From Propionibacterium sp. (lineage in GTDB: Bacteria; Actinomycetota; Actinomycetes; Propionibacteriales; Propionibacteriaceae), in NCBI GenBank assembly GCA_012838755.1, contig DUOQ01000002.1:1-45609 (forward strand): DNA of 45,609 nt. The letters run 5' to 3'. Within the stretch, counting starts at the first letter, position 1; each line of letters begins with the position of its first letter. Shown here in pieces: positions 36,403 through 45,609 of this stretch. Under the pieces are notes generated by a model that did no database searches, was not told the DNA's origin, and was given only the letters and a program-made list of their open reading frames with translations. The position numbers and the translations under genes are program-made.

Positions 36403-38951
36403 GGGCAACCAAGAGCTGGATCGCCGAGTACGCCGCCCTACCCGAGGGCCTGGACGTGTGGCAGCTCGCCGACGCACTGGTCAGCGCCGGCCTCGAGGTC
36501 GAGCAGGTCGAGACCATCGGCGCGGACGTCTCGGGTCCGGTCGTCGTCGGCCGCGTGGCCGACTTCGTCGAGGAGCCGCAGAAGAACGGCAAGACCATTC
36601 GGTGGGTGCACGTCGACGTCGGTCCCGAACACGCGCCCGACGTCGCCCCCGGCCCCCTGGCCAAGGGTGGCACCGTCGAGCACTTGCCCGGCGGGTACTT
36701 CGCGCGCGGCGTCATCTGCGGCGCCCTGAACTTCGTCAACGACGACCATGTGGTCGTCGCGCTGCCCGGTGCCGTGCTCCCCGGGGGCTTCGCGATCGGC
36801 TCGCGCAAGACGTACGGCCACCTGTCCGACGGCATGATCTGCGCCGAGGACGAGCTGGGTCTCGGCGAGGACCACACCGGCATCATCGTGCTCGGCGACA
36901 CCGACGACGAGGGCCGCCCCTGGACCCCCGGCGCCCCGGCCCTGGAGGCGATGGGGGTCGCCGACGACGTGCTCGACATGCCGGTCACCCCCGACATGGG
37001 CCACTGCCTGTCCGTGCGCGGTCTGGCGCGCGAGGCGTCCCAGGCCCTGGGCGTCGACTACCGCGACGTCATCGCCCACCAGACCACGGCCCCGAGCCAG
37101 GGCGGCCACCCGGTCGTGCTCGAGTCGCCGGCCTGCCCGCTGTTCGTGGCGCTGACGGTCGAGGGGTTCGACCCGACGGCCGAGTCCCCGAGCTGGATGA
37201 AGCAGCGCCTGGCGGCCTGCGGCATGCGCTCGATCAGCCTCAGCGTCGACATCTCCAACTACGTGATGCTCGAGACCGGCCAGCCGAACCACTGCTACGA
37301 CGCCGACACCCTGCAGGGCGCGATCGTCGTGCGGCAGGCGAAGCCGGGGGAGAAGATCACCACGCTGGACGCCGCGGTGCGCACCCTGGACGAGGCCGAC
37401 CTGGTCATCACCGACGACCGCGGCCCGATCGGCATCGCGGGCGTCATGGGTGGCGAGGACACCGAACTCCGCGACACCACCACCCGCATCGTCATCGAGG
37501 CGGCCAACTTCGACCCGGTCTCCATCGCGCGGACGTCGCGACGCCACAAGCTGGGCTCCGAGGCGTCCCGCCGCTTCGAGCGCTCGGTCGACCCGGGCGC
37601 GGCCTACGGTGCCGCCCGCCGCGTCGCCGACCTGCTCATCGAGCTGGGGGGTGGACGCCTCACGGCCGAGACCGTCGCCGGTGAGGTCCCGGCGATGCCG
37701 ACCCAGGTCATCGACGCGAACCTGCCCGAGCGCATCCTGGGCATGCCCGTGGACGCCGACCGCGTGGTCGAGATCCTCACGGCCTCCGGGGTGGAGGTCG
37801 TTCGCGACGGCGAGACCCTCACCCTGACCCCGCCGAGCTGGCGAGCCGACCTAGTCGACCCCTACGACTACGTCGAGGAGGTCGGCATCAAGGTGGGCTA
37901 CGACCACCTTCCCTCGGTCGTGCCGACGGCGCCGGTGGGCCACGGCTACACGACCGAGCAGAAGCTGCGCCGCGCCATCGGCCGGGCCCTGGCGACGGCC
38001 GGGTTCGTCGAGGTGCTGACGTTCCCGTGGGCCTCCGAGGCGGACGCCGACGCGCTCGGGCTCGATGCTGACGACCCGCGCCGCCGCACGGTGGCCCTGA
38101 CCAACCCGCTGGCCGAGACCGCGCCCCTGCTGCGCACCTCGATCCTGCCGGGCCTGTTCGGGGCGGTGGCGCGCAACGCGTCCCGCGGTGCGGACGACCT
38201 GGCGCTGTTCGAGGCCGGCCGGGTGTTCTTCGCCTCCGAGACCGGCGAGAACGCACCCCTGCCGAGCGTCGAGGGACGGCCGGGTGACGACGAGCTCGAG
38301 GCGATCGAGCGCGCCATCCCGTGGCAGCCGCGCAACCTCGCGGCCGTGCTGACGGGCGCGTGGCGGCCGGCCGGGTGGCAGGGGGCCGCGACGCCGGCGT
38401 CCTGGACCCAGGCGATCGCGTTCGCCGAGGTGGCTGCTGGCGTGGTCGGTGTCCGCCTCGAGCGCCGGGCCGCGAGCCAGGCCCCGTGGCACCCCGGACG
38501 CTGCGCCGAGCTGGTGGTCGGCGACGAGGTCGTGGGCTACGCCGGCGAGCTGCACCCGAGCGTCATCAAGGCGTTCGAGTTGCCCGCGCGCACCGCCGCG
38601 GTCGAGCTCGACCTCGACCTGCTGGTGTCGCTGTTCGACGGGGCCGGGAACCTCGACCCCGTGTCGGGCCACCCGGTCGCCAAGGAGGACATCGCGCTCA
38701 TCGTGGACGAGTCCGTGCCGGTGGCCGAACTGCAGGCGGCGGTCGTCGAGGGCGGGGGAGAGCTCCTGGAGTCGGCGCGGCTGTTCGACATCTACCACGG
38801 CACCCAGGTGCCCGAGGGCAAGAAGTCGGTGGCGTTCGCGCTGCGCCTGCGGGCGTCCGACCGCACGCTCACCGATGCAGACGCGGCGGGGGCGCGTGAC
38901 GCGGCCATTGCCGCGGCGGTGGAGCGCTTCGGGGCGGAGCTGCGCGCCTGA
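36399..38951 (+). CDS. pheT: Phenylalanyl-tRNA synthetase beta subunit (GTG start overlaps the pheS stop)
   Basis: VRATKSWIAEYAALPEGLDVWQLADALVSAGLEVEQVE... B3/B4, B5 and FDX-ACB regions recognisable. Confidence 0.97.
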   Translation: MRATKSWIAEYAALPEGLDVWQLADALVSAGLEVEQVETIGADVSGPVVVGRVADFVEEPQKNGKTIRWVHVDVGPEHAPDVAPGPLAKGGTVEHLPGGYFARGVICGALNFVNDDHVVVALPGAVLPGGFAIGSRKTYGHLSDGMICAEDELGLGEDHTGIIVLGDTDDEGRPWTPGAPALEAMGVADDVLDMPVTPDMGHCLSVRGLAREASQALGVDYRDVIAHQTTAPSQGGHPVVLESPACPLFVALTVEGFDPTAESPSWMKQRLAACGMRSISLSVDISNYVMLETGQPNHCYDADTLQGAIVVRQAKPGEKITTLDAAVRTLDEADLVITDDRGPIGIAGVMGGEDTELRDTTTRIVIEAANFDPVSIARTSRRHKLGSEASRRFERSVDPGAAYGAARRVADLLIELGGGRLTAETVAGEVPAMPTQVIDANLPERILGMPVDADRVVEILTASGVEVVRDGETLTLTPPSWRADLVDPYDYVEEVGIKVGYDHLPSVVPTAPVGHGYTTEQKLRRAIGRALATAGFVEVLTFPWASEADADALGLDADDPRRRTVALTNPLAETAPLLRTSILPGLFGAVARNASRGADDLALFEAGRVFFASETGENAPLPSVEGRPGDDELEAIERAIPWQPRNLAAVLTGAWRPAGWQGAATPASWTQAIAFAEVAAGVVGVRLERRAASQAPWHPGRCAELVVGDEVVGYAGELHPSVIKAFELPARTAAVELDLDLLVSLFDGAGNLDPVSGHPVAKEDIALIVDESVPVAELQAAVVEGGGELLESARLFDIYHGTQVPEGKKSVAFALRLRASDRTLTDADAAGARDAAIAAAVERFGAELRA

Positions 38952-38980
38952 GGTCGGGAGCATGAGACGATGGCCCGGCC

Positions 38981-41524
38981 ATGAGCCTTCTCCCGTTCTT
39001 CCCCGCTGACCCTGCCGACCTCGACGACGTCGATGCGCTGTACGACTCGTTCACCGCGTGGGCGCAGCGCGACGGGCTGACGCTCTACCCGCACCAGGAC
39101 GAGGCGCTGATCGAGATCCTCTCGGGGAACAACGTCGTCGTCACGACGCCGACGGGGTCGGGCAAGTCGCTCATCGCGACCGCTGCCCACTTCTCGGCGC
39201 GGGCCGAGGAAGTCCGGACGTACTACACCGCCCCGATCAAGGCGCTGGTCAGCGAGAAGTTCTTCGCGCTCGTCGACACCTTCGGCGCCGAGAACGTGGG
39301 CATGGTCACCGGCGATGCGTCGGTCAACGCGGACGCCCCGATCATCTGCTGCACCGCCGAGATCCTAGCCAACATCGCCCTGCGCGAGGGCAAGGACGCC
39401 GACGTCGGCCAGGTCGTCATGGACGAGTTCCACTTCATCGCCGACCCCGACCGCGGCTGGGCCTGGCACGTCCCCCTCATCGAGCTGCCCCAGGCGCAGT
39501 TCGTCATCATGTCGGCCACCCTCGGCGACGTCACGAAGCTCGCCGAGCGCCTCGAGGCCACCACCGGGCGGGACACGGCCCTCATCGGGGGCGTCACCCG
39601 GCCCGTCCCGCTGTCCTTCACCTGGTCGCTGGACCCGATCCACGAGACCATCTCCCAGCTCGTCGCCACCCACCAGGCGCCCGTCTACGTCGTGCACTCC
39701 ACGCAGGCCGCCGCCGTCGAGCGTGCCCAGGCGCTGCTCAGCCAGGGGATCATGGACGCCGCCCGCCGCGCCGAGCTGGCCGAGGAGCTCAAGGGCTTCC
39801 CCTTCGCCCCCGGCTTCGGGCAGACGCTCGCCAAGCTCTTGCGCGCCGGCATCGCCGTCCACCACGCCGGCATGCTGCCCCGCTACCGCCGCCTCGTCGA
39901 GCGCCTGGCCCAGCGCGGCATGCTCGCCGTCATCTGCGGCACCGACACCCTCGGCGTCGGCATCAACGTGCCCATCCGCACGGTGCTGTTCTCGGCGCTG
40001 ACCAAGTTCGACGGACGCCGCGTGCGCACCCTGCGCAGCCGAGAGTTCCACCAGATCGGGGGGCGCGCCGGGCGAGCCGGGTTCGACACCGTCGGCTACG
40101 TCGTCGCGCAGGCCCCCGAGCACGAGGTCGAGAACGCGCGCATCGTCGCGAAGTTCGCCGACGACCCCAAGAAGCTGCGCTCGGTCCGGCGCAAGAAGCC
40201 GCCGGAGGGTTTCGTGAACTGGACCGAGGCCACCTTCACCAAGCTGATCGGCTCCGAGCCGGAGGAGCTCCACCCGCGCCTGTCCATCAGCCATTCCCTG
40301 CTGCTCAACCTGTTGCAGCGCGACGTCGACACCGGCGCGGCGGTCGTGCGCCTGATCGACTCGGTGAACCCCGACGCCGCCACGCGCCGGCGCCTGGTCA
40401 AGCGGGCCGCCCAGCTCGGCCGCTCGCTGGTCCGGGCGGGCGTGGTGACCCGCCTCGACCGCCCCACCCCCGGCGGGCGCCGCTACGCCCTCGCCGTCGA
40501 CCTGCAGCGCGACTTCGCGCTGAACCAGCCCCTGTCGGCGTTCGCCCTGGCCGTGATCGAGACCCTCGACCCCGAGGACCCGGAGTACGCCCTCGACGTC
40601 GTCAGCGTGATCGAGTCCACGCTGGAGAACCCGATGGTCGTGCTGCTCCAGCAGCAGTTCAAGGCACGCGGCGAGGCCGTGCAGGAGATGAAGGCCGACG
40701 GGCTCGAGTACGACGAGCGGATGGACGCCCTCGACGAGGTCACCTGGCCCCAGCCGTTGGCCGAGGTGCTCGAACACACGCACCGGGTGTACGCCGCCGC
40801 CCACCCGTGGCTCAACGAGACACCCGTGAAGCCGAAGAGCGTCGTGCGCGACATGTACACCCGCGGCATGCGGTTCGGCGAGTTCGTGGCCCACTACAAG
40901 GTGCAACGCTCCGAGGGGCTCCTGTTGCGCTACCTCTCCGACGCCTACCGGGCCCTGCGGCAGACGGTGCCCGAGGCGTCCCGCACCGAGGAACTCGCGG
41001 ACCTGATCGCCTGGCTCGGGGAGGTCACCCGCTTGGTCGACTCGTCGCTGATCGACGAGTGGAACAAGCTGGCCGACCTCGCGGGCGAGCCCGCGGCGTC
41101 CGTGGACGAGGCCCCGCCGCCGAACCGGCCGGTGACGGGCAACGAACGCGCGTTCCGGGTGCTGGTCCGCAACGCGCTGTGGCGCCGCGTCGAGCTGATG
41201 GCCGACGACGACCTGGACGCGCTGGCGTCCCTGGAGACGGGGCAGTCGGTCGTGATGACGCGCCGGCACTGGGACGACGCGCTGGGCGACTACTGGGACG
41301 AGCACGACGAGATCGGGACCGACGCCGACGCGCGGGGCCCGAAGTTCTTCGACGTGACCGTGGCGACGGGGTCACGGGCGGGCCGGACGTGGCAGGTGCG
41401 CCAGGTCATCGCCGACCCCGAGGGCAACCACGACTGGGCGCTGCACGCTTGGGTGGACCTCGACGAGTGCGATGAGGCGGGCGACCTGGTGATCCACGTC
41501 ACCGACTTCAGCCGGCAGGACTGA
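38981..41524 (+). CDS. DEAD/DEAH-box helicase, Ski2-like with DUF3516-type C-terminus
   Basis: NNVVVTTPTGSGKSLIATAAHFSAR...VVMDEFHFIADPDRGWAWHVPLIELPQ...VICGTDTLGVGINVPIRTVLFSALTKFDGRRVRTLRSREFHQIGGRAGRAG. Confidence 0.95.
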   Translation: MSLLPFFPADPADLDDVDALYDSFTAWAQRDGLTLYPHQDEALIEILSGNNVVVTTPTGSGKSLIATAAHFSARAEEVRTYYTAPIKALVSEKFFALVDTFGAENVGMVTGDASVNADAPIICCTAEILANIALREGKDADVGQVVMDEFHFIADPDRGWAWHVPLIELPQAQFVIMSATLGDVTKLAERLEATTGRDTALIGGVTRPVPLSFTWSLDPIHETISQLVATHQAPVYVVHSTQAAAVERAQALLSQGIMDAARRAELAEELKGFPFAPGFGQTLAKLLRAGIAVHHAGMLPRYRRLVERLAQRGMLAVICGTDTLGVGINVPIRTVLFSALTKFDGRRVRTLRSREFHQIGGRAGRAGFDTVGYVVAQAPEHEVENARIVAKFADDPKKLRSVRRKKPPEGFVNWTEATFTKLIGSEPEELHPRLSISHSLLLNLLQRDVDTGAAVVRLIDSVNPDAATRRRLVKRAAQLGRSLVRAGVVTRLDRPTPGGRRYALAVDLQRDFALNQPLSAFALAVIETLDPEDPEYALDVVSVIESTLENPMVVLLQQQFKARGEAVQEMKADGLEYDERMDALDEVTWPQPLAEVLEHTHRVYAAAHPWLNETPVKPKSVVRDMYTRGMRFGEFVAHYKVQRSEGLLLRYLSDAYRALRQTVPEASRTEELADLIAWLGEVTRLVDSSLIDEWNKLADLAGEPAASVDEAPPPNRPVTGNERAFRVLVRNALWRRVELMADDDLDALASLETGQSVVMTRRHWDDALGDYWDEHDEIGTDADARGPKFFDVTVATGSRAGRTWQVRQVIADPEGNHDWALHAWVDLDECDEAGDLVIHVTDFSRQD

Positions 41525-41540
41525 TCGCCGCCGGGCCCCT

Positions 41541-42437
41541 TCAGTCCTCGAGCAGCGCCCGGCGGGGAACCGCCTGGATCGCGACGGTGGCGTCCTCGTC
41601 GACCGGCTCACCGGTCGGCAGCGGGGCCTCGTCGGCCTGCTCGGTGAGCAGGTGCGCGATGAGCGCGGCGGTGGGGCGGTCGTCGGGGTCCTTCTCCAGG
41701 CACGCGGTGATGAGCGCCTCGAGGTCAGGCGGGGTGTCGGCCGGCAGCGGCGGGGGAGCCTCCTGCACGTGGGCCAGGGCGGTCGCGATCGGGGTGCCCT
41801 TGTCGAAGGGCTTGCTGGCGGAGAGCATCTCGTGGGCCAGGACGCCCAGACCGTAGACGTCGGTCGGCGGGCCGACCGTCTGGCCCATGGCCTGTTCCGG
41901 GCTCAGGTAGTGGGCGGTCCCCAGAACGTTGCCGGTGAGCGTGCGGGACTCGGCGTCGATGGAGCGGGCGATGCCGAAGTCCATCAGCTGGGCCTGGTCG
42001 CCGTTGACCAGGATGTTGGTGGGCTTGATGTCGCGATGGATGATGCCGGCCTCGTGGGCGACCGCCAGCGCGGAGGCGAGCTGGCCCAGGAACCGGCGCG
42101 CGTCCTCGACGGGCAACGGGCCCGCGGCCAGCACGGCGCCGAGCGTGGGCCCGTCGACGAACTCCATCACGAGGAAGAACAGCCCGTCGTGCTCGCCGAA
42201 GTCGTGGATCGTCACGGTGTTGGGGTGGGTGAGCTGGGCCGCGAACCGGGCCTCGTCGCGGAACCGCTCCACCAGCGCGAGCTCGTCCTGGGTGTGCGGG
42301 TGCATGACCTTGAGCGCGACCTGGCGCTGCAGCGTCTGGTCGAACGCCTCCCACACCTGGCCCATGCCGCCCGAGGCAACATGACGAACCATCCGGTACC
42401 GGCCGCCCAGTACCAGTCCGGGACGCAGTCGCTGCAT
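41541..42437 (-). CDS. Soluble Ser/Thr protein kinase (PknB-type domain, no TM or sensor domain seen)
   Basis: LVLGGRYRMVRHVASGGMGQVWEAFDQTLQRQVALKVM...GIIHRDIKPTNILVNGDQAQLMDFGIARSIDAESRTLTGNVLGTAHYLSPEQAMG. Confidence 0.95.
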   Translation of the reverse strand: MQRLRPGLVLGGRYRMVRHVASGGMGQVWEAFDQTLQRQVALKVMHPHTQDELALVERFRDEARFAAQLTHPNTVTIHDFGEHDGLFFLVMEFVDGPTLGAVLAAGPLPVEDARRFLGQLASALAVAHEAGIIHRDIKPTNILVNGDQAQLMDFGIARSIDAESRTLTGNVLGTAHYLSPEQAMGQTVGPPTDVYGLGVLAHEMLSASKPFDKGTPIATALAHVQEAPPPLPADTPPDLEALITACLEKDPDDRPTAALIAHLLTEQADEAPLPTGEPVDEDATVAIQAVPRRALLED

Positions 42438-42530
42438 GCCCAACCCCCTCGCTCACCCCAGTCGTGCGAGAACCGCGAGATCTGGGCGCTGGCTAGCTTA
42501 CTTGCTGAACCCGAACCTGCCGACCGAGCC

Positions 42531-42545
42531 GTGGCAACTTGCCAC
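42531..42545. promoter_or_regulatory. Operator-like dyad GTGGCAA-C-TTGCCAC
   Basis: Perfect 7-bp arms with a 1-nt centre between the malic enzyme stop and the kinase gene. Confidence 0.4.
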
Positions 42546-43952
<1,407 letters not shown>

Positions 43953-43969
43953 GCCCGGAGGCTATCGCG

Positions 43970-45319
43970 TCACGACACCGATGGGTCGTGGGGGGCGGTG
44001 TCGTAGACATCCGGGACGCCGTCGGCGTCGGTGTCCACGGCCCTGGCCTTCCGGATCGCCTTGTAGCGCCGGTTGCTCGGGACGAGGATCGTGGACGACA
44101 GGATGGCCGCGAGCACCGACGCGAGCAGGATGCCCACCTTGGCCGCGTCGTTGTGGTCGCTGCCCAGCCCGAAGCTCAGCTCACCGACCAGCAGCGACAC
44201 GGTGAACCCGATCCCGGCCAGCAGGCCGACGCCGACCATGTCACCCCAGCGCAGGGCCGGGTCGAGGTTCGCCCGGGTGAACTTCGTCAGGAGGAAGGTG
44301 GACGCCACGATCCCGATCGGCTTGCCCAGGACGAGGCCGGCGAGGATGCCGAGGGCCACCGGGGACGCCAGCGACTCGACCAGGCCGTCGAGGCCGCCCA
44401 CGGCCACACCGGCGGAGAAGAACGCGAACACCGGCACGGCGACGCCCGTGGAGAGGGGGCGGTAGTTGTGCTCGAACGTCAGGGCGAGGCCGTGGCCCTC
44501 GCCCGCGGTCGGGTCCTTGCGGCGCACCGGGACGGTGAACCCGAGCACCACGCCCGCGATCGTGGCGTGGATGCCCGAGGCGTGGAGCAGGGCCCACGCG
44601 ACCGCGCCGATGGGCAGCAGGATGAGCCACGGCGCCCAGGGGTTCTCGGCGAACCAGCGCGACCGGGTCTGGGCCAGGAAGGCGTACAGGACGACGGGGA
44701 CGAGGAAGAGGCCGAACGCCACCCAGTTGATCGACTCGGTGTAGAAGACGGCGATGATCGTGATGGCGACCAGGTCGTCGACGACGGCGAGGGTCAGCAG
44801 GAAGATCCGCAGCGCCGTCGGCAGGGACGAGCCGATGATCGCCAGGACCGCCACGGCGAAGGCGATGTCGGTCGCGGTCGGGATCGCCCACCCGCGCAGC
44901 GTCTCCGGGGTGCCCCCGTTGACGAGCACGTAGATGAGGGCGGGGACGGCCACACCGCCGAACGCTGCCACGACGGGGACCAGTGCGCGTTGCGGGTCGC
45001 GGAGGTCGCCGGCGACGAACTGGTGCTTGAGTTCGAGGCCGACCAGGAAGAAGAAGATCGCCAACAGGCCGTCGGCCGCCCAGGCGCCGATGCTGAGGTT
45101 CAGGTGCAGGGCCTCGGGGCCGAACCGGAAGTCGCGCAGCGCGAAGTAGGCGTCCCCGGCGGGGGAGTTGGCCCAGATGATCGCGATGAGGGCCGCCACC
45201 ATGAGCATGAGGCCGCCGGTGGTCTCCTTGCGCAGGATCTCGCCGATGCGCAGCCGTTCGCCCCAGCTGCCGGGGGACAGGATGCGCAGCAGGCCGTTCT
45301 TCGGGCTGGAGGGGTTCAT
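43970..45319 (-). CDS. nhaA: Na+/H+ antiporter NhaA
   Basis: [91 protein letters not shown]...[15 protein letters not shown]. Confidence 0.97.
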   Translation of the reverse strand: MNPSSPKNGLLRILSPGSWGERLRIGEILRKETTGGLMLMVAALIAIIWANSPAGDAYFALRDFRFGPEALHLNLSIGAWAADGLLAIFFFLVGLELKHQFVAGDLRDPQRALVPVVAAFGGVAVPALIYVLVNGGTPETLRGWAIPTATDIAFAVAVLAIIGSSLPTALRIFLLTLAVVDDLVAITIIAVFYTESINWVAFGLFLVPVVLYAFLAQTRSRWFAENPWAPWLILLPIGAVAWALLHASGIHATIAGVVLGFTVPVRRKDPTAGEGHGLALTFEHNYRPLSTGVAVPVFAFFSAGVAVGGLDGLVESLASPVALGILAGLVLGKPIGIVASTFLLTKFTRANLDPALRWGDMVGVGLLAGIGFTVSLLVGELSFGLGSDHNDAAKVGILLASVLAAILSSTILVPSNRRYKAIRKARAVDTDADGVPDVYDTAPHDPSVS

Positions 45320-45352
45320 GGAGGGGACTCCTGGGTCGCGGACAAGCGTCTC

Positions 45353-45371
45353 GCCGACCAGACTTCCCGGC
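45353..45371 (-). promoter_or_regulatory. Candidate structured nhaA 5' leader element
   Basis: Minus strand GCCGGGAAGTCTGGTCGGC stem-loop between a TAGAGT -10-like box (45385-45390) and the nhaA ATG. Confidence 0.35.
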
Positions 45372-45416
45372 ACACCAAGGTCAGACTCTACTTGCCTCAC
45401 GCCGGTCCGGCGACGT

Positions 45417-45609
45417 TCAGCGCGAGGCCACGCCGTCCAGGATCAGCGCGACGCCGAGCGAGAAGGTGGTGTCGGCGTCCGGTGCCGCGTCGGGGTGCGC
45501 CTCGTGGAAGCGCTCCCAGTCGAGTCGGGCCTGCTGCTCGGCGGCGTGGCCCAGCACGAAGTAGAGGAGCGCGGAGGCGGCGCCCCGGGCCTCGGCCGGG
45601 GGGAGGCCC
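45417..45609 (-). CDS. TetR-family regulator, C-terminal part (5' end outside the window)
   Basis: [63 protein letters not shown]. Confidence 0.6.
   Translation of the reverse strand, partial: GLPPAEARGAASALLYFVLGHAAEQQARLDWERFHEAHPDAAPDADTTFSLGVALILDGVASR

Overview
This is a 45.6-kb high-GC actinobacterial window. mshC, an actinobacterial DUF3516-type helicase and many leaderless-looking promoters support that; a Propionibacteriaceae-like origin is only a guess. Most of it is ordinary chromosome: a persulfide/thiosulfur module (rhodanese, MBL-rhodanese, TauE), a choline-to-betaine operon (betB-betA-BCCT) with a divergent TetR regulator, tRNA-Leu(GAG), a RR-HK-ABC operon, an ArsR/thioredoxin/permease operon, an OmpR-type two-component system with a USP protein, uppP, mshC, a NMT1/SsuA-like ABC importer, hisE-hisG, infC-rpmI-rplT, an SpoU methyltransferase, pheST, a DEAD-box helicase, a soluble Ser/Thr kinase, an ACT-malic enzyme and nhaA. 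I did not find a clear new multi-gene system. The best second-look items are: (i) two CsoR/CstR-like palindromes bracketing an opine-dehydrogenase-family gene and the persulfide module; (ii) a 35-bp imperfect palindromic repeat present as two direct copies bracketing the RR-HK-ABC operon next to tRNA-Leu; (iii) two gene-debris zones with nearly base-level breakpoints (alpha/beta-hydrolase against 5'-nucleotidase; RpiB against FadR, plus a catC remnant); (iv) tandem ATAAC-N4-GTTAT operators; (v) an ATC-initiated infC with a leader attenuator; (vi) a TSP3/EF-hand-like acidic tail on NhaA; (vii) a recurring TAnnnT-(6-8 nt)-RTG leaderless architecture. All calls come from reading the sequence. No database search was run.
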